64,000 nt of DNA from Antrihabitans stalactiti (lineage in GTDB: Bacteria > Actinomycetota > Actinomycetes > Mycobacteriales > Mycobacteriaceae), in contig NZ_VCQU01000001.1 in NCBI RefSeq assembly GCF_012932915.1, positions 558,001 to 622,000 on the forward strand. The letters run 5' to 3'. The translations under genes were made by a program, and so were the position numbers. The notes beneath the pieces are model-generated. The model was not told where the DNA came from, made no database searches, and saw only the letters and a program-made list of their open reading frames with translations. Positions 16,152 through 25,580 of the stretch are shown here, one piece after another (within the stretch, counting starts at the first letter, position 1; each line of letters begins with the position of its first letter).

Positions 16152-16766
16152 GTGGACGACACCGATACCAAGGCCGAGCGCACTCGCCGGCGCATCCTCG
16201 ACGCCGCTGCCCACGAATTCGCCGTGCACGGTTACGGCGGCGCCAGTTTGCGCCGCATCGCGGCCGCCGCAGAACTCAAAGTCGGCAGTTTGTACTTCCA
16301 CTTCAAGACCAAAGACGACCTCGTCGGGGCCGCGCTTGCCGACGGCGTCGAGTCGGCCCGCCTTCAACTCGTCGCAGGCCTCCGCGCAGTCCCCGCAGAT
16401 GCCACGCCCCAGCAGCGGCTTCGCGCCGCCATCCGCTCGCATTTGGACGCATTGCACGCCAGTGACGACCGCGCCACCGCTGTCGTCCGCATGGTCGACA
16501 CACTCCCCCCGAACCTCCGCGCAGCACACAGCACCAGCGAGCGACGGTTCGGCCGCGTCTGGCTCGACATCCTCCGCAAGGGGCAAATCGACGGCTCGGT
16601 CAGACCCGACGTCAACGCCAGGGTGTTGCGGGATATCGTCGTCGGCGCACTCAACAGCACATCATCGGCCAACCCCAACACGTTGAAGGACCTCGCACAG
16701 TTCGCGGACACGCTCGCCACGCTTGTGGCGCCCCCGCCAGCAGCTATCCCGTCAGGTCGACGATGA
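16152..16766 (+). CDS. TetR-family transcriptional regulator
   Basis: 204 residues from a GTG. The N-terminal helix-turn-helix is clear: RRRILDAAAHEFAVHGYGGASLRRIAAAA, then VGSLYFHFKTKDDLV (residues about 10-56). The C-terminal ligand domain is not diagnostic. The operator-like palindromes begin 18 bp upstream. The 3' end overlaps the convergent MDR reductase gene by 23 bp. It is probably a repressor of the divergent acyl-CoA dehydrogenase, with an acyl-CoA as a plausible ligand. Confidence 0.9.
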   Translation: MDDTDTKAERTRRRILDAAAHEFAVHGYGGASLRRIAAAAELKVGSLYFHFKTKDDLVGAALADGVESARLQLVAGLRAVPADATPQQRLRAAIRSHLDALHASDDRATAVVRMVDTLPPNLRAAHSTSERRFGRVWLDILRKGQIDGSVRPDVNARVLRDIVVGALNSTSSANPNTLKDLAQFADTLATLVAPPPAAIPSGRR

Positions 16767-17754
16767 CCTTTCCTGGGTGCCCGTTGGGGAACGAATCTAC
16801 GAACGCCGCTGGGAGCTGCTCGAATCCGCGCAACACCGATTGCACGGCCTCGAGCTTGCCTGCACTCATGAGTTCTCCGAGCTGGGCTTCGACCCCGCGT
16901 GCACGGTTCATGTAGTCCAGGACTATGAAACCCTGTGTGCGAACGCGTTTGGTGAGTAGTAGCCCGAAGTTGCTCGGCCCGGCGGGACGCTTCGCCATGT
17001 TGTAGCCATCGATCAATCCGCACAACGCGATAACTGCGTGATTGTTCAGCCGTGCGATGGAGGCCTCGAACATCTGGCCACCGGAGTTCTCGAAGAGCCG
17101 GTCGATGCCGTCCGGAGTCGCTTTCTCGAGCTGATCTCTCCAGTCACTGGCCTTGCGATCGACAACGAAGTCGGCACCCAGGCTCGTCACCAGATCACAT
17201 TTCTCGTTGCCGCCCGCGATGCCGACAACGCACGCACCCGCCTCCTTCGCGAGCTGGACGGCCACGCTCCCGACAGCACCGGATGCTCCGGAAATCAAGA
17301 CTGTCTGTCCCTGCTCCGGTCGCAGGATGTCGCAGACCCCAGCCCATGCCGTCAGGCCGGTCATGCCCAGGACACCGAGGTAGTGCTCCAGAGGAACACC
17401 CGCACGCGGCGTAATCCGGTCCCACTCGGCGTCGGGTGACTCGACCACCTGGCGCTGCTGCCAACCGACCAAGCCGCGAACGACTTCACCCACGGCGAAG
17501 GCACTGTTGCGCGATGCGGATACTCGAGCGAGTCCGAATGCACGCACCGGTGCCCCGATCTGGACAGGGGGTAGGTAACTGGGCCGGTCATCCAGCCAAC
17601 CCCTGATGGCCGGGTCGATGGAGATGAACAGGGTCTCGAGCGCGACCGCACCGGGACCGAGTTCCGGCGTCGCGACCCGCTCGACACGGAAGTCATCTGG
17701 GCTCACATGTCCGTCGGGACGTTTAGCAAGAACGATCTGCTGCGATGTGTTCAC
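16744..17754 (-). CDS. MDR-family NADP-dependent oxidoreductase
   Basis: 336 residues from the GTG at 17754, where family homology starts (NTSQQIVLAKRPDG); AGGAG lies 11 bases upstream. It has the zinc-independent medium-chain reductase pattern: HYLGVLGMTGLTAWAG, then the nucleotide-binding ISGASGAVGSVAVQLAKEAG and later ENSGGQMFEASI. It belongs with the prostaglandin/leukotriene reductase-like (CurA, YncB) enzymes that reduce conjugated enones. Convergent with TetR; divergent from the deacetylase at 17993. Confidence 0.88.
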   Translation of the reverse strand: MNTSQQIVLAKRPDGHVSPDDFRVERVATPELGPGAVALETLFISIDPAIRGWLDDRPSYLPPVQIGAPVRAFGLARVSASRNSAFAVGEVVRGLVGWQQRQVVESPDAEWDRITPRAGVPLEHYLGVLGMTGLTAWAGVCDILRPEQGQTVLISGASGAVGSVAVQLAKEAGACVVGIAGGNEKCDLVTSLGADFVVDRKASDWRDQLEKATPDGIDRLFENSGGQMFEASIARLNNHAVIALCGLIDGYNMAKRPAGPSNFGLLLTKRVRTQGFIVLDYMNRARGVEAQLGELMSAGKLEAVQSVLRGFEQLPAAFVDSFPNGHPGKVIVDLTG

Positions 17755-17992
17755 GATGTCGATCACTCCTAAGGTCTTCAACGACGTTAGGAGTCGGGAA
17801 TGGTGCGTTCTTGGTGGTAAACGCACGGCGCTCGACACGAGCGCAGGGCCGCCGAGCGGACGATCCGAACCAATGCGCCTGACGAAAGAAGCACGCGCAC
17901 ACGACCAAGACGTGACCTTGATCACATCCTAATTTCGGTTGGACACGGGCTGCACGCCGCGAGCCCTCCCCTACCGATATCGGAGTTGACCC

Positions 17993-18961
17993 ATGAACGA
18001 CACACGCGCCGACCGACCACTCCAGATCGCCGTCACCATCGACGACTTCGTCCTATGGGACGGCGTCCCCGCTGTCGACGACGTGTCTCCGACCGACACC
18101 ACGCGGTCGGTAGCGAAGACCCTCAACGAATACGGCCTCACCGGGACCTACGGGTTTTCGCACACGTATCGGCTGGACAACGAGCCCGAGCACATGGCGG
18201 CATTCGACGCTTGGGCCGAAGCTGGGCACCATCTTGGCAACCACACTCATCAGCACGCCCCGCTGCGGTGGATGTCCGACGACGCGTTCCGGAACGACTT
18301 CGAAATCGCCGAGAAGTACATCGGGCATCTCATCGAAGCGGCACCGTCGAAGTACTTCCGGTACCCGATGGACATGTCGTCGGGATCGGAGCGACGACGG
18401 GGTGAGGTGGAGGAATACATCGGCGCGCGTGGCTACCGCAATGCGCCGATTACCAGTTGGTTCAGTGACTTCGCCTTCATCGTTCCCTACTTTCGTGCGG
18501 TGACGCTCGGGGACAAGGAATTTCAGGCTCAGATACGCAACCTCCACGTGTCGACCGCGGTCGACATGCTCTATCGACATGCAGACACGGCCCGCACACT
18601 CTTCGGTGCTGATGCGCCTCTCATCTGGCTTGTGCATGGCACCCCCATCTCGCGCGACACCCTCGCTCCGATTTTCGAGGCGTTTCTCGAGCGCGGGGTG
18701 GAATTCGTGACCCTCGATGAGGCCATGAAGCACCCCATGAACTTCGGGATGCCGCCCTGCGCGGAGAGCTTTACGAACCATCTCCAGAGGTTTGCGCTAG
18801 CTGCCGGAATACCCAAGCCCGAGCTCGACCTCGAGCAACTCGGCGAGATCATCAACTTCGCGCCCATCCCTGGGATCGACACGATGTCGACTTACGAGGA
18901 AGGCCTGTTCAAGCCACTAGCGAAGCGGGTTGGCGCCGAATACGACTGGGATTGGTCCTGA
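17993..18961 (+). CDS. polysaccharide deacetylase (NodB-fold) family protein
   Basis: 322 residues. Metal-site motifs are visible: TIDDF near the N-terminus and HHLGNHTHQH around residues 79-88. A late HGTP motif follows. There is no signal peptide, so it acts in the cytoplasm. Cytoplasmic NodB-fold proteins of this kind include amidohydrolase-like enzymes (PuuE-type) rather than cell-wall deacetylases. It is followed after 48 bp by an acyl-CoA ligase, which suggests a role in small-molecule catabolism; substrate unknown. Confidence 0.82.
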   Translation: MNDTRADRPLQIAVTIDDFVLWDGVPAVDDVSPTDTTRSVAKTLNEYGLTGTYGFSHTYRLDNEPEHMAAFDAWAEAGHHLGNHTHQHAPLRWMSDDAFRNDFEIAEKYIGHLIEAAPSKYFRYPMDMSSGSERRRGEVEEYIGARGYRNAPITSWFSDFAFIVPYFRAVTLGDKEFQAQIRNLHVSTAVDMLYRHADTARTLFGADAPLIWLVHGTPISRDTLAPIFEAFLERGVEFVTLDEAMKHPMNFGMPPCAESFTNHLQRFALAAGIPKPELDLEQLGEIINFAPIPGIDTMSTYEEGLFKPLAKRVGAEYDWDWS

Positions 18962-19009
18962 GCAGCCAGTTCGTTCGTCGCATACCCGTCGTCACTCGAA
19001 AGCAGGATC

Positions 19010-20530
19010 ATGCTCAACCTGGCCACCACACTTGCCGACACAGCTCGCCGTGAGCCGTCGAAAACTGCCGTCATCGAAGGTAACCGCCGGCTGACTTTCG
19101 GCGAGGTCGATGCAGCAGCAAACAGCGTCGCGTCATACCTCCTCGAACGAGGGCTCAGCTCCGGCGATCGCGTAGCGCTCACCATCCCGAACGTCGTGGA
19201 GTTCCCGATCGTCTACTTCGGCATCCTGAAGGCAGGCGGTGTCGTCGTGCCCCTCAACACGATGCTCAAGCGAGATGAGGTCGCGTATCACCTTCGCGAT
19301 TCAGGCGCGAAGGCCTACTTCTGCACAGGTCACGGACCGGAACCTGACGCGTGGCGGGGATTCCAGGACGTCGACTCTTGCGAACAGCTCGTCACCATCA
19401 GCGCTACGTCACCCGGCCTGGGAGTCGGAACAAACCTGGCCGATGTTCTCGTCGACCATCCCACTGAGGACATCCTGCACCCGACCGAGGCCACAGATAC
19501 TGCGGTTGTTCTCTACACCAGTGGGACGACAGGCAAACCGAAGGGCGCTGAACTCACCCACGCGAACATGGTGCTCAATGCCGTCGTACACAACAATTTG
19601 TTCGACGCACGACCCGACGACGTCCACTTGGTCACCCTCCCGCTTTTCCATTCGTTCGGCCAGACCGTGCAGATGAATGCGGGATTCGCGAGGGGCATCA
19701 CGTTGGTCCTCCTGCCCAAGTTCCATGCTGCCTCGGCTCTGGAGCTGATAGCGCGGCACCGGGTGACCATTTTCGCGGGTGTCCCGACCATGTACTGGGC
19801 ACTGCTCACCGAATCCGCGGAAGCTGGGAACGATGTCGACCTCGCAGGCCTGTTGCGCATCGCAGTCTCGGGTGGGGCGGCAATGCCCGTCGACGTGCTG
19901 AAACGGTTCAACGCCGTCTTCGGTATCGGGATCACCGAGGGCTACGGCCTTTCCGAAACCAGTCCAACGGTCACGTTCAATCCACTCGAACGCCCGAACC
20001 GGCCCGGATCGATTGGGATGCCGATCTGGGGAATCGAGGTGCGGCTTATCGACGAGCAGTGGAACGAGGTTCGGGCGGGTGAGCGTGGCGAACTCGTCGT
20101 CCGCGGCCACAACGTCATGAAGGGGTACCTCGGGCGTCCGGAAGCAACGGCCGAAGTCTTACGCGACGGATGGTTCCGCACTGGCGACATCGCAACGCGC
20201 GACGAAGACGGCTACTACTACATCGTCGATCGCGCCAAGGACCTGATCGTGCGAGGCGGCTTCAACATCTACCCGCGCGAGCTCGAGGAAATGATCATCA
20301 CGCACCCGGATGTCAGCCTCGTGGCCGTGGTCGGGGTCCCCGATGACCGAATCGGCGAGGAGGTAAAGGCTTTCGTCATCCGTGAGCCAGGATCGACACT
20401 GACGGACGAAGAACTGATCGCCTGGTGCCGCGAGCGGTTGGCCGTCTACAAGTGCCCCCGGTTGGTGGAGTTCCGGGACGCATTGCCGATGAACGCCACG
20501 GGCAAAGTGCTCAAACGGGAGCTGCGGTGA
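19010..20530 (+). CDS. fatty-acid/aromatic acyl-CoA ligase (AMP-forming)
   Basis: 506 residues, normal for the ANL superfamily. The P-loop-like LYTSGTTGKPKGAELTHANM is near residue 170, GYGLSETSP near 312, then WFRTGDIA, DRAKDLIVRGGFNIYP near 410, and the C-terminal catalytic lysine in NATGKVLKREL. It activates a carboxylic acid to its CoA thioester using ATP. Position between a NodB-fold hydrolase and an AraC regulator, with an SDR and a MaoC hydratase nearby, fits a beta-oxidation-like route for an imported acid. Confidence 0.92.
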   Translation: MLNLATTLADTARREPSKTAVIEGNRRLTFGEVDAAANSVASYLLERGLSSGDRVALTIPNVVEFPIVYFGILKAGGVVVPLNTMLKRDEVAYHLRDSGAKAYFCTGHGPEPDAWRGFQDVDSCEQLVTISATSPGLGVGTNLADVLVDHPTEDILHPTEATDTAVVLYTSGTTGKPKGAELTHANMVLNAVVHNNLFDARPDDVHLVTLPLFHSFGQTVQMNAGFARGITLVLLPKFHAASALELIARHRVTIFAGVPTMYWALLTESAEAGNDVDLAGLLRIAVSGGAAMPVDVLKRFNAVFGIGITEGYGLSETSPTVTFNPLERPNRPGSIGMPIWGIEVRLIDEQWNEVRAGERGELVVRGHNVMKGYLGRPEATAEVLRDGWFRTGDIATRDEDGYYYIVDRAKDLIVRGGFNIYPRELEEMIITHPDVSLVAVVGVPDDRIGEEVKAFVIREPGSTLTDEELIAWCRERLAVYKCPRLVEFRDALPMNATGKVLKRELR

Positions 20531-20575
20531 TCCGATCGTTGCTGTGGGCGATGCAGCGCATTACCGTCGTCGTAT

Positions 20576-21565
20576 ATGACCGCGGTCATTCGCGGTCTGG
20601 AGGCGCGAAAAGAGGTGTCGTTGTACACCGTTGAAACGCTGCACAGCGACCAGCATCGCCGTCACGAGCGCGGTGACTGGTGGCGTGATCAGGTTTCTTC
20701 GATCCACTGCCCGATGACCTTCGACCTCGCGAACAACTATCGAGGCAAGCTGGAACACCAACGCTCGGACACGTATCAACTTGTCCGTTGGTGGGGCGAC
20801 TCCGAGGTCATATCGCGGGGCAACTCCGATATCCGCCGTCATCCGCACGACGCCTACGAACTACTCGTGCCCGTCCGGGGCGAATTGGCCCTCCGTCAGG
20901 GCGATCGTGAGTCGACGCTGACACCGACAGTCATGGCTCTCACGTCACTCGACAGCGCGTTGGATCTCAGCCACGGTGACGGATTCTCGTCTGTTGCGTT
21001 TGTGATGCCGCGCGCACGGGTGGATGCCCGGATGCCGGTGCTGCCGCCGCTGGGCACCATCTTGGATGCAAGCTCCGGACTGGGATGCATCGTTGTCGAC
21101 CTTGTCATGAGCTTGCGCAGGCAGCGTCACGAGCTGACTGGTGCCCAGTTCGACATCATCGCCGACCGCGTCGTGGACCTCCTAGCGCTTGCGTACAACG
21201 CCGACACTGCGTCTCGGTCGGTGGCGGTGCAGGAAGGGCTGGTGTCCGCCATCCGTCGCGTCGTACGAGAAAATGCACACGACCCTGACCTCACCGGCGC
21301 TGGTGTGGCGAAACGCCTGGGCTGGTCGCTCCGGCATGTTCAGGCGCAGTTGCAGCGGGCAGGCACGACACCATCAGAGCTCATTCGCGAGGAGCGCTTA
21401 GCTCTCGCCAGATTGCGTCTACAGGATCGAGGCTGGAGCCACCAGAGTGTGACTCAGGTGGCCTATTCGTCTGGGTTCCAAGATCTCAGCACCTTCAGCA
21501 ACACGTATCGGCGCGCCTTCGGTGAACGCCCGTCCGACACCCGCTCGGCAGCGGCGGCCGACTGA
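20576..21565 (+). CDS. AraC-family transcriptional regulator
   Basis: 329 residues from an ATG 45 bp after the ligase stop. The N-terminal half has the ligand-binding pattern of AraC-binding-like proteins (HPHDAYELLVPVRGELALRQGDRE). The C-terminal 100 residues carry two helix-turn-helix units (GAGVAKRLGWSLRHVQAQLQ and VTQVAYSSGFQDLSTFSNTYRRAFG). Same strand as the ligase and the following SDR, so it probably activates this cluster in response to its substrate. Confidence 0.9.
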   Translation: MTAVIRGLEARKEVSLYTVETLHSDQHRRHERGDWWRDQVSSIHCPMTFDLANNYRGKLEHQRSDTYQLVRWWGDSEVISRGNSDIRRHPHDAYELLVPVRGELALRQGDRESTLTPTVMALTSLDSALDLSHGDGFSSVAFVMPRARVDARMPVLPPLGTILDASSGLGCIVVDLVMSLRRQRHELTGAQFDIIADRVVDLLALAYNADTASRSVAVQEGLVSAIRRVVRENAHDPDLTGAGVAKRLGWSLRHVQAQLQRAGTTPSELIREERLALARLRLQDRGWSHQSVTQVAYSSGFQDLSTFSNTYRRAFGERPSDTRSAAAAD

Positions 21566-21668
21566 GGGCAACCACGCTGACTTGGTCGGGTGGTGCGCTG
21601 CGCGCAATACAATCGGTGTGCGCTGAGCGCCAAGAGAACTCGATACGTGTGCCCCTAACGTTCGAAGC

Positions 21669-22505
21669 ATGAAGACATCAACGGGCTCCGACGCCCGTCC
21701 GGCGTACGACACCCTCTTCGCCGTCAGCGGTCGAACTGCCGTCGTGACTGGAGGCTCGCGCGGAATCGGCGCCATGATCGCTCGCGGCTTGGTGTTGGAC
21801 GGCGCCCACGTCGTGATCACCAGCCGCAAAGGTGACCAGTGCCGTGCAACTGCTGAAGCCATCAACGCTGAGGCAGATTCTGTGGGAACAGCCGGCAGCT
21901 GCAGCGCTGTGGTCAGCGATCTGTCATCAGCGGAGGGCGTAGCCCGGCTGGTCGTATGGCTCGCCGAGCACCTCGAGCGAATCGACATCCTGGTGAACAA
22001 TGCCGGCGCCACATGGGGTGCTCCCCTCGAGGAATTCCCCCTCGCCGGTTGGACGAAGGTATTGAATACCAACCTCATCGCGCCGTTCTACCTCGTTCAA
22101 GGAACACTGCCGCTCCTGCGCAACGCGGTCCTCCCGGACCGCCCCGCGCGTGTCATAAACATCGGCAGCGTCGACGCATTGATCGCACCTCAATGGGACA
22201 ACTACTCCTACAGTGCGAGCAAAGCCGGATTGCACATGGCCACCCGCCACCTGGCGAAACGGTTGGCCTCCGACGGCATCACAGTCAACGCGATAGCCCC
22301 TGGACCGATTCGCACGGACATGCTCGGACACATCGCGGCGGACGCCGGGGTCGAGGCCGACCTCCTTGAACGAGTGCCGTTGGGCCGCTACGGAAACAGT
22401 GACGACCTGATCGGAACTGTCCGGTTCCTGGCCTCGTCCGCTGGCTCGTATCTGACCGGCACTGTCATTCCGCTCGATGGCGGGATGTCCGGCTGCGCTG
22501 GCTGA
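21669..22505 (+). CDS. short-chain dehydrogenase/reductase
   Basis: 278 residues. Classical SDR motifs are intact: TGGSRGIG (about 28-35), NNAG (about 110), a catalytic Ser before Y-S-A-S-K (NIGSVDALIAPQWDNYSYSASK), GPIRTDM and IPLDGG at the C-terminus. An NAD(P)-dependent alcohol/ketone oxidoreductase, plausibly the 3-hydroxyacyl step together with the MaoC-type hydratase downstream. The frame is unbroken, unlike the SDR in the dormancy cluster. Confidence 0.92.
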   Translation: MKTSTGSDARPAYDTLFAVSGRTAVVTGGSRGIGAMIARGLVLDGAHVVITSRKGDQCRATAEAINAEADSVGTAGSCSAVVSDLSSAEGVARLVVWLAEHLERIDILVNNAGATWGAPLEEFPLAGWTKVLNTNLIAPFYLVQGTLPLLRNAVLPDRPARVINIGSVDALIAPQWDNYSYSASKAGLHMATRHLAKRLASDGITVNAIAPGPIRTDMLGHIAADAGVEADLLERVPLGRYGNSDDLIGTVRFLASSAGSYLTGTVIPLDGGMSGCAG

Positions 22506-22558
22506 GCGCAGACCTCCTTCATTCCTTCACCTCCCCTTCTCATTTCAGGAGTTTCATC

Positions 22559-22615
22559 ATGGCCGTCATCGCTTCCATTCAGTTCGGCTACGTGGCCGGG
22601 GGACCCCAGTCGTGA
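22559..22615 (+). CDS. 18-residue ORF coupled to the MaoC start
   Basis: ATG behind a good AGGAG site starts MAVIASIQFGYVAGGPQS and ends in a TGA that overlaps the GTG start of the MaoC frame. It could be a leader peptide that couples translation, or the residue of a lost gene. There is no homology evidence. Confidence 0.25.
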   Translation: MAVIASIQFGYVAGGPQS

Positions 22616-23071
22616 TCGTCTTCAACGGAATTGCTGAACTTTACGACTCGGTGGGCTCCCCGCTCGGGACGTCGTCATGGCACACAATCACCCAGAAGCT
22701 GATCGACGCATTCGCAGCTGCGACGGGTGATCACCAGTGGGTTCACGTCGATCCCGTGCGTGCAGCGAATGGACCATTCGGAAGCACTATCGCTCATGGG
22801 CATCTTCTGACCTCGATGATTCCCATGCTCGTGTGGGAGGTATACGACGTCGACGGCGTCCGAATGGGAATCAACTACGGCTCGAACAAGATTCGGTATC
22901 CGACTCCTGTTCCGGTTGACTCGCGCATTCGGGCGGTGGTTGAGATCGCCGGACGTACGCAAGATTGCGGCGGGCGTCCAGACAGTCACGTTTGTCAAGA
23001 TCGAGCGCGAGGGTGTCGACAAGCCGGCCTGCGTTGCCGAGGTTGTCAGCTTGTACGTCCCCAACCGGTGA
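22612..23071 (+). pseudogene. MaoC-like enoyl-CoA hydratase with a frameshift
   Basis: From the GTG at 22612 the protein begins IVFNGIAELYDSVGSPLGTS and carries the hydratase motif region (ITQKLIDAFAAATGDHQWVHVD, then GPFGSTIAHGHL), a typical single-hotdog MaoC dehydratase. At about 22950 one extra G shifts the frame. Homology continues in the next frame as DVRKIAAGVQTVTFVKIEREG and ends with PACVAEVVSLYVPNR at 23071. As read, the shifted product runs to 23112 with an unrelated tail. The catalytic Asp/His part is before the break, so partial function is conceivable. It may be mutation or sequence error. Confidence 0.8.
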
Positions 23072-23156
23072 CTCTCATCGAGCCAGTCCCAATCGGCACC
23101 ATTCCCGGTTGATCGTCGCAACTTCCGGTGCCACGGTCTGGTAGTACGCTTCGCCA

Positions 23157-24383
23157 ATGACTCGCGGTCGCGTCCTGTCGCTGGTCGCCGTGGTTGCGGC
23201 ATTGCTCGCGCCTACGTCGGCTTCGGCCGCACCGAGTGCGCACTTCTACACGCCACCGACTTTGTCGAGTCAAGAACCAGGCGCGATCATTCGAAGTGAA
23301 CCGATGAGCGCCGTACTCGACCCCGTTGTTCGCACTCCGTACGACGCGACCGCGACGAGAATCATGTACGTCAGCACCGACCTCGACGGTGCTCCGATTC
23401 CTGTGACTGGATCGGTCATCACTCCCAATCGACCGTGGGACGGCGCTGGGCCGCGCCCTTTGGTGAGCCTCGCGCCGGGAACGTACGGGCAAGGTGATCG
23501 CTGCGCGCCGTCCCATGCGCTGGAAGGCGGCTACTTTCTCGACGCCGCCACGCTCGGCGCGCTACTTGCCCGCGGTGCGCGGGTAGTCGTCACCGACTAT
23601 CGCGGCCTTGGGACGACGGGATCGCCGACCTACCTCAACCGGGTCCAGGCTGCGCACGCGGTTCTCGATGCGGCGCGGGCCGCGCAGAACCTGTTCGGCC
23701 CCGGCCCTGTTGGCATCGGCGGCTACTCGCAGGGCGGCTTTTCCGCTGCCGCGGCGGTCGAGCTCCAGTCGGAGTACGCACCGGAATTGGCAGTCGTCGG
23801 CGCGTTCGCAGGCGCGGTCCCAGCCGATCTCACAGCGCAATTCAGGTCGGGAGGCGAGTTGCTGAAGCCCATCTACCTCGACTTCGTCAGCGGACTCATA
23901 GAGGCGTACCCACCGGCAGCGCAAGCGATTCGAGCCCATTTCAACGGGAAAGGTCTCGATGTTCTGCTGCGCACGCAGACACATTGCGACAGTGACAACC
24001 CGACGGAGTTCGACAACGTGACGACGCCGGAGTTGACGAGCGACGGCCGACCTCTGATGGAGGTTTTCGGCGAAGAGCCTTTCGCCTCGCTGATTTCACG
24101 GCAGCGAATCGGCCTGACGCCACCACGCGCGCCGGTGTTGTTGTTCCATGCCGCCGGTGACGACACGATCCCGGTAGAACAGGCACGCGAGCTCGCACGC
24201 CTGTGGTGCAGCGAGGGCGCGACCGTCGACTACACCGAGATCCCAGTTCCTCGAGTACTTCCCGGAACACAACTGATGCACGCGCTCCCCAGTTTCGCGG
24301 CGAGCTGGCTCGGCGCCGATTACCTTGCCGCTCGGTTCGCCGGCGTCCCCGCCCCTTCGACGTGCCAGGAGGCCGGGCGTTGA
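23157..24383 (+). CDS. secreted LIP-family lipase
   Basis: 408 residues with a signal peptide (VLSLVAVVAALLAPTSASAAPS). The fold is the secretory lipase (LIP) type seen in actinobacteria: VVVTDYRGLGTTGSPTY, nucleophile elbow GYSQGG with Ser191, a late Asp in AAGDDTIPV and a C-terminal His in LMHALPSF. A cluster of cysteines near 118 and 280 may form disulfides outside the cell. It hydrolyses acyl esters extracellularly. The stop overlaps the TTG start of a second lipase, so the pair is co-translated. Confidence 0.88.
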   Translation: MTRGRVLSLVAVVAALLAPTSASAAPSAHFYTPPTLSSQEPGAIIRSEPMSAVLDPVVRTPYDATATRIMYVSTDLDGAPIPVTGSVITPNRPWDGAGPRPLVSLAPGTYGQGDRCAPSHALEGGYFLDAATLGALLARGARVVVTDYRGLGTTGSPTYLNRVQAAHAVLDAARAAQNLFGPGPVGIGGYSQGGFSAAAAVELQSEYAPELAVVGAFAGAVPADLTAQFRSGGELLKPIYLDFVSGLIEAYPPAAQAIRAHFNGKGLDVLLRTQTHCDSDNPTEFDNVTTPELTSDGRPLMEVFGEEPFASLISRQRIGLTPPRAPVLLFHAAGDDTIPVEQARELARLWCSEGATVDYTEIPVPRVLPGTQLMHALPSFAASWLGADYLAARFAGVPAPSTCQEAGR

Positions 24384-25483
24384 TCCGACGGCTTGCGATC
24401 GTGGCTCTGATCGCGTTGTCGTGCGCAGTTCCCGCGCAGGCAGAGCCGCTGGCCCGACCTGGGGCGGTCGTCGATGTCGTTCCCCTGCAACGTGATCGAT
24501 GGCTACCAGGTGCTGCTGACGCGTCGCTCGTCAAGTACTGGACGACCGGACCGCTCGGCACACCCGCACTGAGCACGGGAGCGATCTGGATTCCGCCCGG
24601 CACTCCCCCGCCAGGCGGCTGGCCGGTGCTCTCCTGGGGACACGAAGCCACCGGGCTCGGCGACGACTGTGCACCGACGGTCAACGGTGACATCAACTTC
24701 GACTACCTGCAGCGCTGGCTCGCGCAAGGCTATGCCATCGTCGCCACGGACTACGTCGGGCTGGGTACGCCAGGCATCCACCCGTACCTGGATGGCCGGT
24801 CCGAGGCGCACAGCGTCATCGACATGGTCCGCGCGGCGCGTGCTGTGGAGCCCAGTCTGTCGTCGCGTTGGGCCGCATTCGGGCAGTCGCAGGGTGGGCA
24901 GGCCGCACTGGTAACCGCTTCGATGGCAACGACTTACGCGCCCGATCTCGATTTCCGTGGCGCGGTCGCCACCGGGCCACCGTCGAACCTGGAAAACCTT
25001 GCATTCCTCGGCGGACCGGGCTTTCCAGACGTTCCAGTGAAAGGCTTCAACGTCTACGTCACCTACATTCTCGCGTCGATGCGCGCGGTTCATCCGGAGC
25101 TCGACATCGACAGCTACCTCACCCCATTCGGCCGCACAGTGCTCGACGAAGTCGAGACCATCTGCATTTTCGAGGCAGCGGACAGGCTTGAAGGCATCGG
25201 GATCGGAAGTCTGTTGTCCCGGCAACTTGACGATCCGAAACTTCTTGCGGCGCTACGCGATTGGCTGGCGATTCCGACTCGGGGCTATGCGCGGCCGTTC
25301 TTCATCGGTCAAGGCCTGCTCGACCCCACTGTCCCAGCCCCTTTGACTTTCACCCTTGCATCGGAGCTCGCCACCAACGGCCAGCCGATGACGTTCCGGA
25401 CCTACCCGACCGGCCACAACGCCACGACGATTGCCTCGCTGCCCGATGCAACGGATTTCATGCGACAACTGTTCGCACGCTGA
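24380..25483 (+). CDS. secreted LIP-family lipase (second copy)
   Basis: 367 residues from the TTG at 24380, which overlaps the previous TGA and follows AGGAGG by eight bases; the longer open frame upstream lies inside the first lipase. It has a signal peptide MIRRLAIVALIALSCAVPAQA. Motifs are VATDYVGLGTPG, the elbow GQSQGG with Ser170, Asp in GLLDPTVPAP and His in GHNATT. It is similar in layout to the first lipase but quite diverged, so this is an old duplication. Confidence 0.88.
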   Translation: MIRRLAIVALIALSCAVPAQAEPLARPGAVVDVVPLQRDRWLPGAADASLVKYWTTGPLGTPALSTGAIWIPPGTPPPGGWPVLSWGHEATGLGDDCAPTVNGDINFDYLQRWLAQGYAIVATDYVGLGTPGIHPYLDGRSEAHSVIDMVRAARAVEPSLSSRWAAFGQSQGGQAALVTASMATTYAPDLDFRGAVATGPPSNLENLAFLGGPGFPDVPVKGFNVYVTYILASMRAVHPELDIDSYLTPFGRTVLDEVETICIFEAADRLEGIGIGSLLSRQLDDPKLLAALRDWLAIPTRGYARPFFIGQGLLDPTVPAPLTFTLASELATNGQPMTFRTYPTGHNATTIASLPDATDFMRQLFAR

Positions 25484-25580
25484 TCTAGTTGAAAGGGCAA
25501 GTTTTCACTATCGGCGTCCGCGACACCAGCCGTAGGCCCATACTGACTGGCGAGACCACTAGCAGATCGGGAGAAGAGAA

